From: an uncultured Fibrobacter sp.
GTDB lineage: Bacteria; Fibrobacterota; Fibrobacteria; Fibrobacterales; Fibrobacteraceae
DNA: 28,738 bases
Direction: 5' to 3'
Assembly: GCF_900316465.1 (NCBI RefSeq)
Contig: NZ_ONDD01000029.1
Span: 1 to 28,738, forward strand
In this document: in pieces, positions 15,646 to 23,151 of the stretch
Layout of the letters: the number at the start of each line of letters is the position of its first letter
Position numbering within the stretch: the first letter of the stretch is position 1
Notes under the pieces: model-generated
What the model was told of the DNA's origin: nothing
Database searches by the model: none
The model's input: the letters and a program-made list of their open reading frames with translations, nothing else
Made by a program: the position numbers and the translations under genes

Positions 15646-15918
15646 ATGGCTACTATCACTAAAGAAAAGGCTGCAGAAATCACCGCTAAGTTCGGAGCAA
15701 ACGAAAAGGACACCGGTAACGTCCGCGTTCAGATCGCTCTCCTCACCGAGAAGATCAAGAACCTCACCGAACATGCAAAGACCCACAAGAAGGACTTCCA
15801 CTCCCTGCGCGGTCTGTCCATGATGGTTTCTAAGCGCAAGAACCTCCTCAAGTACTACGGCGAAAAGGACATTATCGCCCAGCGTGCCTTGATCAAGGAA
15901 CTCGGTCTGCGCGGCTAA
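15646..15918 (+). CDS. rpsO: 30S ribosomal protein S15
   Basis: A 90-residue primary 16S rRNA-binding protein of the small subunit. Typical features are KFGANEKDTGNVRVQIALLT (usual: GS.EvQva.LT.rI), KIKNLTEHAKTHKKDFHSLR, GLSMMVSKRKNLLKYY and a C-terminal ALIKELGLRG. ATG 15646 is chosen because it gives the family length and lies 10 nt after AAAAAAGG; the ATG at 15637 is too close to that site. It is followed 21 bp later by pnp, the widely conserved rpsO-pnp pair. The leader may serve autoregulation. Confidence 0.97.
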   Translation: MATITKEKAAEITAKFGANEKDTGNVRVQIALLTEKIKNLTEHAKTHKKDFHSLRGLSMMVSKRKNLLKYYGEKDIIAQRALIKELGLRG

Positions 15919-15939
15919 TTCTTCAGACTGGAGAAATTT

Positions 15940-18189
15940 ATGTCTATTGACGCATACCATCAAAAATACGGCAAGATGCTCGACCCGAAGGAAGTGTCCG
16001 TAACGCTTCCCGATGGCCGTGTGATCACGTTTGAAACGGGCCGTATTGCCAAGCAGGCACGCGGTGCTGCAGTCGCCAAGATGGGCGATGCATTCGTGCT
16101 TTCCACTGTCTGCTACGGCGAAGAAAAAGAAGGTGATTTCTTCCCTCTCACTGTGGAATATCGCGAAAAGGCCTACGCCGCTGGTCGCCTCCCGGGCGGC
16201 TACAGCAAGCGCGAAGCCGGACGTCCCTCTGACGAAGAAACTCTTTCTGCCCGTATCATTGACCGCCCGATTCGCCCGATGTTCCCCGAGAACTTCACGC
16301 GCGAAGTCCAGGTGATTGTGCAGGTTCTTTCTGCTGACCGCAAGTTCGCACCCGATGTGCTCGGCGTGTCTGCAGCATCCCTCTCTATCGGTCTTTCTGA
16401 ACTGCCCTTCGAACAGCAGGTTGCCGCCGTACGCGTGGCCGTGGTCGATGGTCAGAACATCGTGATGCCCACCTACGAACAGATGGCCTGCGCCGATCTG
16501 GACCTGGTGGTCGCCGGTACCGAAGATTCCGTCTGCATGGTGGAAGGCGGTGCCTACGAAGTGTCCGAAGACACGATGATCAACGCAATTCTCGCCGGTC
16601 ACGAAGCTATCAAGGCTATGTGCAAGGCCCAACAGGAACTGGTGGACCGCTGCGCTAAGCCCAAGATGGAACTCAAGCCGCAGCACGTTGGCGAAGCCCA
16701 CGAAAAGCTTCTCGCCACGGTGAAGGAAGTCGTGTGGGACGAACTGAACAAGGACGTCCACTCCAACATGGTGAAGACCGACTTCTATCCGGCTATGGCA
16801 GACCTCTGCGCGAAGATGCTCGAAGACGAACGCATTCTCGCTATCATTGGCAAGGACGAAGAACAGGATCCTGCTCTCGTTGCAGACGCTAAGGCAATCT
16901 TTAGCGACTACGAACGCACTGCCATGCGCGAAATGATCCTGAACGAAGACGTGCGCCTCGACGGCCGTACTACGACCGAAGTCCGCCCGATCGAAATCGA
17001 ACTCGGCGTTCTCCCGAGCGCTCACGGTTCTGCGATCTTCCAGCGTGGCGAAACCCAGGGTCTCGTGGTCTGCACGCTCGGCTCCAAGGCCGACGAACAG
17101 CGCTACGAAAGCCTGCAGGGCGAAGGCTCCAAGAGCTACATGCTGCATTACAACTTCCCGCCGTACTGCGTGGGTGAATGCAAGCGCCTCGGCATGAGCC
17201 GCCGCGAAATCGGTCACGGCCACTTGGCCGAACGTTCTCTCGCAGCAGTGCTCCCGCTGCCGGAAGACTTCCCGTACACCATCCGCGTGGTTTCCGAAAT
17301 TCAGGAATCCAACGGTTCTTCTTCCATGGCCTCTGTTTGCGGTGGCTGCCTCAGCTTGATGGACGCTGGCGTTCCTATCAAGGCTCCGGTCGCAGGTGTC
17401 GCCATGGGCCTCATCTCCGAAAAGGGTTCCGTCAAGGAAGGCGGCAAGATCAAGATCTTGACCGACATCACCGGTACGGAAGACCACCTCGGCGATATGG
17501 ACTTCAAGGTGACGGGTACTGCCGAAGGTATCACTGCCTTCCAGATGGATATCAAGATCCGCGGCATTACGCCGGAACTCATGCGCGAAGCTCTGGAACA
17601 GGCTCGTCAGGGCCGTCTCCACATCTTGGGCAAGATGGCTGAACTCGGCCTCGCCGCTCCGCGTCCGAAGGTTTCCGAAAAGGCTCCGACCATGATCAAG
17701 ATGCGCATCCCGACCAACAAGATCCGTGACGTTATCGGTTCCGGTGGCTCCGTGATCAAGGGCATGCAGTCTCAGACGGGTTGCACGATCAACATCGACG
17801 ACGATGGTAACATCGATATCGCAGCTCCGACCGGTAAGGCCGCCGCTGTTTGCCGCCGCATGATCGAAGAACTCACTGCCGAACCTGAACCGGGCCGCAA
17901 GTACAAGGGCAAGGTGAAGACGATCCAGCCGTTTGGCGCATTCGTCGAAATCCTCCCGGGTCGTGACGGTCTCGTGCACATCTCCGAACTTGCCGACCAC
18001 CGCGTCGAAAAGGTCGAAGACGTTGTTCACGTCGGTGACGAAGTCGAAGTGCTCTGCCTCGGTGTCGACCCGAAGGGCAAGGTGAAGCTTTCCATGAAGG
18101 CTTTGCTCCCTCCGAAGCCGGCTACCGAAGCTCCGGCCGCTGAAGCACCCGCTGCTGAAGCTGCTCCGGAAGCACCGGCCGAAGCATAA
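15940..18189 (+). CDS. pnp: Polyribonucleotide nucleotidyltransferase (PNPase)
   Basis: A 3'-5' phosphorolytic exoribonuclease of mRNA turnover, 749 residues, trimeric. In order: the first RNase PH domain (about 12-145, GRIAKQARGAAVAKMGD, with the FF.LTVEYREK..AAGR.PGG block), an all-helical linker (about 235-315), and the catalytic second RNase PH domain (about 320-540, LDGRTTTEVRPI, IFQRGETQ, EIGHGHLAERSL, SNGSSSMASVCGG). A KH domain follows (about 585-640, IRDVIGSGGSVIKGMQSQTG), then an S1 domain (about 650-715, GAFVEILPGRDGLVHISELA). The protein ends in a low-complexity Ala/Pro/Glu tail (EAPAAEAPAAEAAPEAPAEA). GAGA upstream of ATG 15940 serves as the ribosome site. It is co-transcribed with rpsO and ends at a hairpin terminator. 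Confidence 0.97.
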   Translation: MSIDAYHQKYGKMLDPKEVSVTLPDGRVITFETGRIAKQARGAAVAKMGDAFVLSTVCYGEEKEGDFFPLTVEYREKAYAAGRLPGGYSKREAGRPSDEETLSARIIDRPIRPMFPENFTREVQVIVQVLSADRKFAPDVLGVSAASLSIGLSELPFEQQVAAVRVAVVDGQNIVMPTYEQMACADLDLVVAGTEDSVCMVEGGAYEVSEDTMINAILAGHEAIKAMCKAQQELVDRCAKPKMELKPQHVGEAHEKLLATVKEVVWDELNKDVHSNMVKTDFYPAMADLCAKMLEDERILAIIGKDEEQDPALVADAKAIFSDYERTAMREMILNEDVRLDGRTTTEVRPIEIELGVLPSAHGSAIFQRGETQGLVVCTLGSKADEQRYESLQGEGSKSYMLHYNFPPYCVGECKRLGMSRREIGHGHLAERSLAAVLPLPEDFPYTIRVVSEIQESNGSSSMASVCGGCLSLMDAGVPIKAPVAGVAMGLISEKGSVKEGGKIKILTDITGTEDHLGDMDFKVTGTAEGITAFQMDIKIRGITPELMREALEQARQGRLHILGKMAELGLAAPRPKVSEKAPTMIKMRIPTNKIRDVIGSGGSVIKGMQSQTGCTINIDDDGNIDIAAPTGKAAAVCRRMIEELTAEPEPGRKYKGKVKTIQPFGAFVEILPGRDGLVHISELADHRVEKVEDVVHVGDEVEVLCLGVDPKGKVKLSMKALLPPKPATEAPAAEAPAAEAAPEAPAEA

Positions 18190-18218
18190 TTTAATACAAA
18201 TTATGTAATACAATTAAT

Positions 18219-18257
18219 TACAGCCGTCAGTCTCAATGATTGACGGCTGTATTTTTA
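18219..18257 (+). terminator. Intrinsic terminator of rpsO-pnp
   Basis: The hairpin TACAGCCGTCA / TGACGGCTGTA has an 11-bp stem and a loop of about 11 nt, followed by a run of T (ATTTTTAC). It lies 30 bp beyond the pnp stop. The rest of the 154-bp gap to the next gene is AT-rich and holds only the next promoter. Confidence 0.9.
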
Positions 18258-18333
18258 CACGCTATTTAAATAATAAAACTTAAAAAGCTCTTAAAATTTT
18301 CAGCCCTGAGTTTTTTTAAAGAGACTTTTAATT

Positions 18334-18341
18334 TATATTTA
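18334..18341 (+). promoter_or_regulatory. Promoter box of the HD-GYP gene
   Basis: TATATTTA, the same box as upstream of rpsO and of the FISUMP operon. It lies 39-46 nt before ATG 18380, in the AT-rich stretch after the pnp terminator. Confidence 0.5.
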
Positions 18342-18379
18342 ACTTGGGGTTAGATGTGTTTGGTATAGATGGGACTTTT

Positions 18380-20080
18380 ATGGTGCTTTTGTATTTAACA
18401 ATCCTGACCGTGATTGCTGTGTTCAATTTTTTTGTTCACTACCACGTCAACCCGAGACAAAACGGGCCCTACCCTTTACTTCTGTTCTGTGTTTTTATCG
18501 CATGCTTAGGCCACCTAATGCTTGCGCTTTCGTCGAACTTGGACCAGGTGATTCTTTCAAACAAGGTGATTTACCTCGGTTCCATATTCATGCCGCTTTT
18601 AACTTTCAACGCATGCCTTTCTATTTGTAAAATCAAGTTCCCGACTTGGAGCCACGACGTTTTGATGATCGTTGTACTGGCCGTATTAACCATGTCCATG
18701 ACAGTCGGATACAACGGCCTCTATTACAAGTCTATCAAATACATTCAGACAAACGGAGTGGGAAACTTTGTCGCCGAATACGGTATCGGTCACGACATTT
18801 TCAATTTCTGCATGGTTGGTTTCGTTATCATCAACGTTACCCTCATCATCTATGCATTCTTCAAAAAGAAAAATGTTTCGTTCAAGAGCTTGATCGCACT
18901 ATCTTCGATTGAAGCGGTATCCATTCTTTCGTTCTTTATTTCTCGTGTAGTCGAAAGCGATACCATGGTCATGCCTGCCGTTTACGTATTTGACCAGTTC
19001 GCCCTTCTGTACATTTGCTTTAGAGTCAAGCGCTACGACGTGGAACAGATTATTTCGCAGGTACTCGAAACCCAAAACGCAGACAGCTACGTTCTCATTT
19101 CTTCGAACAACAACTTCCTCGGTTGTAACGCGGTGGCCTACGAAACCTTCCCTACCCTGAAAAATTGCCGTATTGACCACTCCACTCCCGACAATTTCGA
19201 ACTCAACCATTTGCTGATTGCCTGGAACAAGGAACTGAAACAAGGCAACGTGACTATCGAAAAGAAGTTCGAGTACGACGGCAAACACTACAAGATTTTG
19301 CTTAGGCAACTCCCGCTTTCGGGCTCTGAAAAAATCAACATGTTCCGAATCGAAGACGAAACCAGCATGCACAATTACATTAACATGCTGGGCACGAACA
19401 ACGTGCGCCTTGAATTGATGCTCAAGGAAAACGACACCCAAATTCGTTCAATCCAGGAACAGATGGTCGTGGGCATGGCCCACATGGTTGAAAGCCGCGA
19501 CAGTAACACCGGTAGCCATATCAAGCGTACAAGCCGCGTGGTGCAAATTCTGGTTGAATACCTGCGCAAGGACCCGACTCTTGGCCATTCCGAATTTTTC
19601 TACGACAGTCTGGTTTCGGCTGCTCCGATGCATGATATCGGAAAGATTGCCATTGATGACCGCATTCTGAGAAAGCCCGGCCGTTTTACGCCGCAGGAAT
19701 ACGAAGAAATGAAAGAACACCCCGAGAAGGGTGCCATGATTGTCGAAAACTTGCTGACCTCGGTAGAATCTCCGGACTTCGTGAGAATCGCAAAGAACGT
19801 CGCCCGCTACCATCATGAGCGCTTCGATGGTTTCGGCTATCCCAAGAAACTCAAGGGAAACGATATTCCGTTCGAAGCCCGCGTCATGGCAATCGCCGAC
19901 GTGTATGACGCATTGGTGTCCAAGCGTTGCTACAAGGCAGAGATGTCGTTCAACGAAGCCTACGAAATTATTATCGAAGGCATGGGCACGCAGTTTGACC
20001 CGGCTCTAAAGGATTGCTTTATTGCCTGTCGCAAAAAACTTGAAGATTATTATCAAAGCTTGAGCGAAGACGAAGCCTAA
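18380..20080 (+). CDS. Membrane 7TM / PAS-like / HD-GYP protein, probable c-di-GMP phosphodiesterase
   Basis: 566 residues. The first ~210 hold about seven hydrophobic helices like the 7TM N-terminal region of some histidine kinases (LGHLMLALSSNLDQVILSNK, YLGSIFMPLLTF). A PAS-like segment follows (VLISSNNNFLGCNAVAYETF), then an HD-GYP domain from about 365: HMVESRDSNTGSHIKRTSRV, the metal-binding MHDIGK near 416, and HHERFDGFGYP near 478, with FEARVMAIADVYDAL. All metal and GYP residues are present, so hydrolysis of c-di-GMP is likely. Translation can also open at TTG 18344 or GTG 18356, but 18344 lies too close to the TATATTTA box. ATG 18380 has GGGA 5 nt upstream and is preferred with moderate confidence. 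The ispG promoter overlaps its 3' end. Confidence 0.88.
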   Translation: MVLLYLTILTVIAVFNFFVHYHVNPRQNGPYPLLLFCVFIACLGHLMLALSSNLDQVILSNKVIYLGSIFMPLLTFNACLSICKIKFPTWSHDVLMIVVLAVLTMSMTVGYNGLYYKSIKYIQTNGVGNFVAEYGIGHDIFNFCMVGFVIINVTLIIYAFFKKKNVSFKSLIALSSIEAVSILSFFISRVVESDTMVMPAVYVFDQFALLYICFRVKRYDVEQIISQVLETQNADSYVLISSNNNFLGCNAVAYETFPTLKNCRIDHSTPDNFELNHLLIAWNKELKQGNVTIEKKFEYDGKHYKILLRQLPLSGSEKINMFRIEDETSMHNYINMLGTNNVRLELMLKENDTQIRSIQEQMVVGMAHMVESRDSNTGSHIKRTSRVVQILVEYLRKDPTLGHSEFFYDSLVSAAPMHDIGKIAIDDRILRKPGRFTPQEYEEMKEHPEKGAMIVENLLTSVESPDFVRIAKNVARYHHERFDGFGYPKKLKGNDIPFEARVMAIADVYDALVSKRCYKAEMSFNEAYEIIIEGMGTQFDPALKDCFIACRKKLEDYYQSLSEDEA

Positions 20081-20095
20081 ATTGCGAAAAAATGC

Positions 20096-20103
20096 TATCT
20101 TTG
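20096..20103 (+). promoter_or_regulatory. ispG promoter box (possible leaderless start)
   Basis: TATCTTTG matches TAnnTTTG perfectly, and its last base is 5 nt before the ispG ATG (20109). No Shine-Dalgarno sequence intervenes (GGCGC only). If it acts as a -10 element, transcription starts at the ATG. Confidence 0.5.
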
Positions 20104-20108
20104 GGCGC

Positions 20109-21848
20109 ATGACGAAGTTTAGCGAATTCCCCTATGTTGCCGACCGTTTCAATGCGGTCCGCAGGGAAACTGTACAAGTTCGCGTTGGCGACGCACTTAT
20201 CGGGGGCAATGCCCCCATTTTAGTTCAGTCCATGACCACCACCAAGCCCAAGGATGTGGAGCGTACGGTGGCAGAAACTTTGGCTCTTGCCAAGGTGGGT
20301 TGCGGACTCGTCCGTATTACCGCCCCGACATTTGCAGATGCACAGGGCCTTGAAGAAGTCATGAAGCAGGTGCGTGCCGCCGGTTGCAAGGTTCCGGTTT
20401 CTGCCGACATCCACTTCCAGCCCAAGGCCGCTTTCGAAGCCCTCAAGTGGGTCGAAAAGGTACGCATCAATCCGGGTAACTTTGTCGATACTGGAATTTT
20501 AACGCTTGACCAGCAGACGGACAAGACTTTTGAAGAAGGCAAGGAAAAGGTCGCCGAAGCCTTTACGCCGTTCGTGCAAGAGGCCAAGCGCCTCGGTCGC
20601 GCCATCCGCATTGGCGTGAACCACGGTTCGCTTGCCGCCCGTATGATTTACCGCTACGGCGACACGGTGGAAGGCATGGTGGAAAGCGCCATGGAATACT
20701 TGGCCGTGTGCGAAGCCGAACATTTTGACCAGGTGGTCCTGAGCCTCAAGAGCAGTAACCCGCGCGTGGCCATTGCCGCCTACCGCATGCTCGCCGCCCG
20801 CATCAAGCAAGAAGGCTTTAAGCCGTACCCGTTCCACGTGGGTGTCACGGAAGCGGGCGCGGGTGCCGACGGACGACTGAAGTCGGCCGCGGGCATCGGC
20901 GCACTGTTGCTTGATGGTCTTGCCGACACTATCCGCGTATCGCTCACCGAAGATCCGGTGGCCGAAGTCCCGGTGGCACAGGAACTCATCAAGGCATGCG
21001 CACTCCCGACTAAGCCGGTGAGCTACGCGGTGCCAGTTCTCGAAAAAGACCCATATCATTACGAACGCCGCGTGACCGATACCGTGAAGGTTTCGGGCGT
21101 AGAAATCGGCGGATCTAACCCGGTGAAAGTCGGCGTGAAGGCCGATGCAATTGCTCTCACCGGCGAACGCCGCAATGCTGAATTCGCTTTGCCTAGCCTC
21201 GCTGAAAAGCCGGTTGTAGAATTCAAGGACGCCATGGATATCGCGGGCTTTGCCCAGAATCCGGCTGCCGTGCCTGCCGGTTCCGTGTTCTGCTACACGG
21301 GAGCCGAGATGGTCGCTGGCGTACGCGCCCTTGCTGCTGCACTTGATGCAGCAGGTCGCAAAGACCCAATTTTGCTTTACGCCAAGATTAACGACAACGA
21401 ACGTGAAACGCTCCGCGTTTCCGCCGACATCGGAAGCCTCGTGACGGACGGTCTTGGCGATGCCGTCGTAATCGACGGTTACAAGGGCGCTAAGGAAAGC
21501 GTTCTTCTCGCCTTCGATATTCTGCAGGCCGCCTACTGCCGCCGCAGCAAGACGAATTTTATCAGCTGCCCGAGCTGCGGCCGCACCCTCTATGACATCC
21601 AGCAGGTCATGGGCAAGATCAAGGCTCGCTTCGGACATCTCTCTGACATTTCCATTGGCATCATGGGCTGTATCGTGAACGGCCCGGGCGAAATGGCGGA
21701 CGCCGACTTCGGCTACGTCGGTGGCGGCCCCGGCCGCATCACCCTGTTCGAAGGCAAGACGGCCGTCAAGAAGAACATCCCCGAAGAAGATGCCATCGAA
21801 GAATTGGTGAACCTCATCAAGGAACGCGGTCGCTGGGTTGAACCGTAA
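20109..21848 (+). CDS. ispG: 4-hydroxy-3-methylbut-2-enyl-diphosphate synthase, long form
   Basis: A [4Fe-4S] enzyme of the MEP isoprenoid pathway that converts ME-cPP to HMBPP. At 579 residues it is the long three-domain form known from plants, Chlamydiae and Bacteroidota, not the ~370-residue E. coli form. The TIM barrel (about 1-290) contains PILVQSMTTTKPKDVERTVA, ADIHFQPKAA, RINPGN and GVNHGSL. A middle insert of about 190 residues follows (about 295-480). The reductase-like end carries the cluster ligands CPSC (487, 490) and GC in MGCIVNGPGEMADADFGYVG (521), with a final Glu of the NGPGE type. ATG 20109 gives a natural N-terminus; an in-frame TTG at 20082 precedes the promoter box. serA follows after 42 bp. 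Confidence 0.95.
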   Translation: MTKFSEFPYVADRFNAVRRETVQVRVGDALIGGNAPILVQSMTTTKPKDVERTVAETLALAKVGCGLVRITAPTFADAQGLEEVMKQVRAAGCKVPVSADIHFQPKAAFEALKWVEKVRINPGNFVDTGILTLDQQTDKTFEEGKEKVAEAFTPFVQEAKRLGRAIRIGVNHGSLAARMIYRYGDTVEGMVESAMEYLAVCEAEHFDQVVLSLKSSNPRVAIAAYRMLAARIKQEGFKPYPFHVGVTEAGAGADGRLKSAAGIGALLLDGLADTIRVSLTEDPVAEVPVAQELIKACALPTKPVSYAVPVLEKDPYHYERRVTDTVKVSGVEIGGSNPVKVGVKADAIALTGERRNAEFALPSLAEKPVVEFKDAMDIAGFAQNPAAVPAGSVFCYTGAEMVAGVRALAAALDAAGRKDPILLYAKINDNERETLRVSADIGSLVTDGLGDAVVIDGYKGAKESVLLAFDILQAAYCRRSKTNFISCPSCGRTLYDIQQVMGKIKARFGHLSDISIGIMGCIVNGPGEMADADFGYVGGGPGRITLFEGKTAVKKNIPEEDAIEELVNLIKERGRWVEP

Positions 21849-21890
21849 CGCACCACACAAAAGTTTTAACAATTAACAAAGGACAATACA

Positions 21891-23057
21891 ATGGCAACTA
21901 TTAAGACGATGAACAATATTTCCAAGAAAGGCTTGAGCCTGTTTGGCTCGTTCTACCAGGTTTCCGATTCTATCGAAAATCCGGATGCCATCTTGGTGCG
22001 TTCCGCCCAGGTTGATACCGACAACTTTGACGGCCTGCTGGCTGTCGCCCGCGCCGGCGCTGGCGTGAACAACATCACCATCGACAAGGCTTCTGCAAAG
22101 GGCATCTGCGTGTTCAATACTCCGGGTGCAAACGCCAACGCCGTTGCCGAACTCGTGATGACCGTGCTCGGCATGGCCGTCCGAAACGTGGACAAGGCCG
22201 CTGCTTGGGTCAAGAACCTCGACACCACCGACCCGGACCTCGCAAAGACCGTCGAAAGCGGCAAGAAGAAGTTTGCTGGTATGGAACTCGCTGGCAAGAC
22301 CCTCGGCGTGATTGGCCTCGGCAAGATCGGCGTGCTCGTCGCTAACTATGCCCGTTGGAAGAACATGCGCGTCATCGCTTACGAACCGTATCCGAACGCC
22401 GCCAACATGCACGAACTTTCCAACAAGGTAGAAATTGCCGACCTCGACACCGTGATTGCGAAGTCTGACTTCCTCACCGTGCACGTTCCGTTCATCAAGG
22501 GCGTGACCGAAAACTTGCTCAACCGCAAGAACCTCGCCGGCTTCAAGGGCAGCTACATCATGAACTTCGCCCGCGGCGGTATCGTGGAAATGGCTCCGGT
22601 CAACGAAATGCTCGCTTCTGGCTCTCTCCAGGGCTACCTCTGCGACTTCCCGGATGCTGACCTCATCAAGAACGACAAGGTGACTTGCTTCCCGCACCTC
22701 GGCGCTTCTACCGAAGAAGCCGAAGAAAACTGCGCCGTGATGGCCGTCGAAGAATTGAAGGACTACATCGAATACGGTTGCGTCCGCAATTCCGTGAACT
22801 TCCCCGCCCTCGTTGACCACCCGCATTCCGGCGTCAAGAGCCGCGTCGTGGTCATCAACCAGGACGTTCCGAACATGATTTCTGAAATCACGAAGGTGTT
22901 CGGTGCCGAAGGCATCAACATTGCTTCTTTCAGCAACAAGAGCAATGGCAAGATCGGCTACAACCTCGTTGACGTGGAAAGCAAGGTCGATGACTCTATC
23001 GTCGAAAAGCTCTCCAAGCTCGACAAGGTCATCAAGGTCCGCGTCATCCATTTCTAA
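21891..23057 (+). CDS. serA: D-3-phosphoglycerate dehydrogenase, ACT-domain type
   Basis: First enzyme of serine synthesis; oxidises 3-phosphoglycerate with NAD. 388 residues. The substrate-binding start (PDAILVRSAQVD, RAGAGVNNI, NTPGANANAVAELV) is followed by the Rossmann fold, GVIGLGKIGVLVAN near residue 142. The catalytic Arg is in NFARGG and the His in PHLGASTEEAEENC. In place of the usual DVFxxEP block with the catalytic Glu it has CDFPDADL and a shorter loop, a subtype also known from other phyla. A C-terminal ACT domain (about 318-388, VVINQDVPNMISEITKVFGA) suggests serine feedback or a structural role. The ribosome site AAAGGA lies 7 nt before ATG. It is probably co-transcribed with ispG and ends at a strong terminator. 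Confidence 0.93.
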   Translation: MATIKTMNNISKKGLSLFGSFYQVSDSIENPDAILVRSAQVDTDNFDGLLAVARAGAGVNNITIDKASAKGICVFNTPGANANAVAELVMTVLGMAVRNVDKAAAWVKNLDTTDPDLAKTVESGKKKFAGMELAGKTLGVIGLGKIGVLVANYARWKNMRVIAYEPYPNAANMHELSNKVEIADLDTVIAKSDFLTVHVPFIKGVTENLLNRKNLAGFKGSYIMNFARGGIVEMAPVNEMLASGSLQGYLCDFPDADLIKNDKVTCFPHLGASTEEAEENCAVMAVEELKDYIEYGCVRNSVNFPALVDHPHSGVKSRVVVINQDVPNMISEITKVFGAEGINIASFSNKSNGKIGYNLVDVESKVDDSIVEKLSKLDKVIKVRVIHF

Positions 23058-23099
23058 GATTTAGCAGCCTTTTGGGCTGTGCAACTTTAGATAGCAAAC

Positions 23100-23126
23100 A
23101 CGCCTGGTTATACCAGGCGTTTTTTG
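23100..23126 (+). terminator. Intrinsic terminator of serA
   Basis: CGCCTGGT-TAT-ACCAGGCG, an 8-bp perfect stem (9 bp with the flanking A-T pair) with a 3-nt loop, is followed by TTTTTT. It lies 43 bp after the serA stop. It shows no T-run on the minus strand, so it does not serve the convergent acyl-CoA synthetase gene. Confidence 0.93.
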
Positions 23127-23151
23127 CTCACGATTCTAAGATTATTAAGGC

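Noticed and set aside
15481..18213. A very long open frame (about 910 codons) on the minus strand opposite rpsO-pnp
   Set aside because: The translation is His/Phe/Val-rich low-quality sequence with no domain. It arises because the biased codons of pnp avoid stops in the antisense frame. Similar long shadows lie opposite argH, glyQS, ispG, serA and the acyl-CoA ligase.
18344..18379. Upstream TTG/GTG starts for the HD-GYP protein
   Set aside because: TTG 18344 lies 3 nt past the promoter box and would probably not be on the transcript. GTG 18356 remains possible, but ATG 18380 has the better-placed GGGA.
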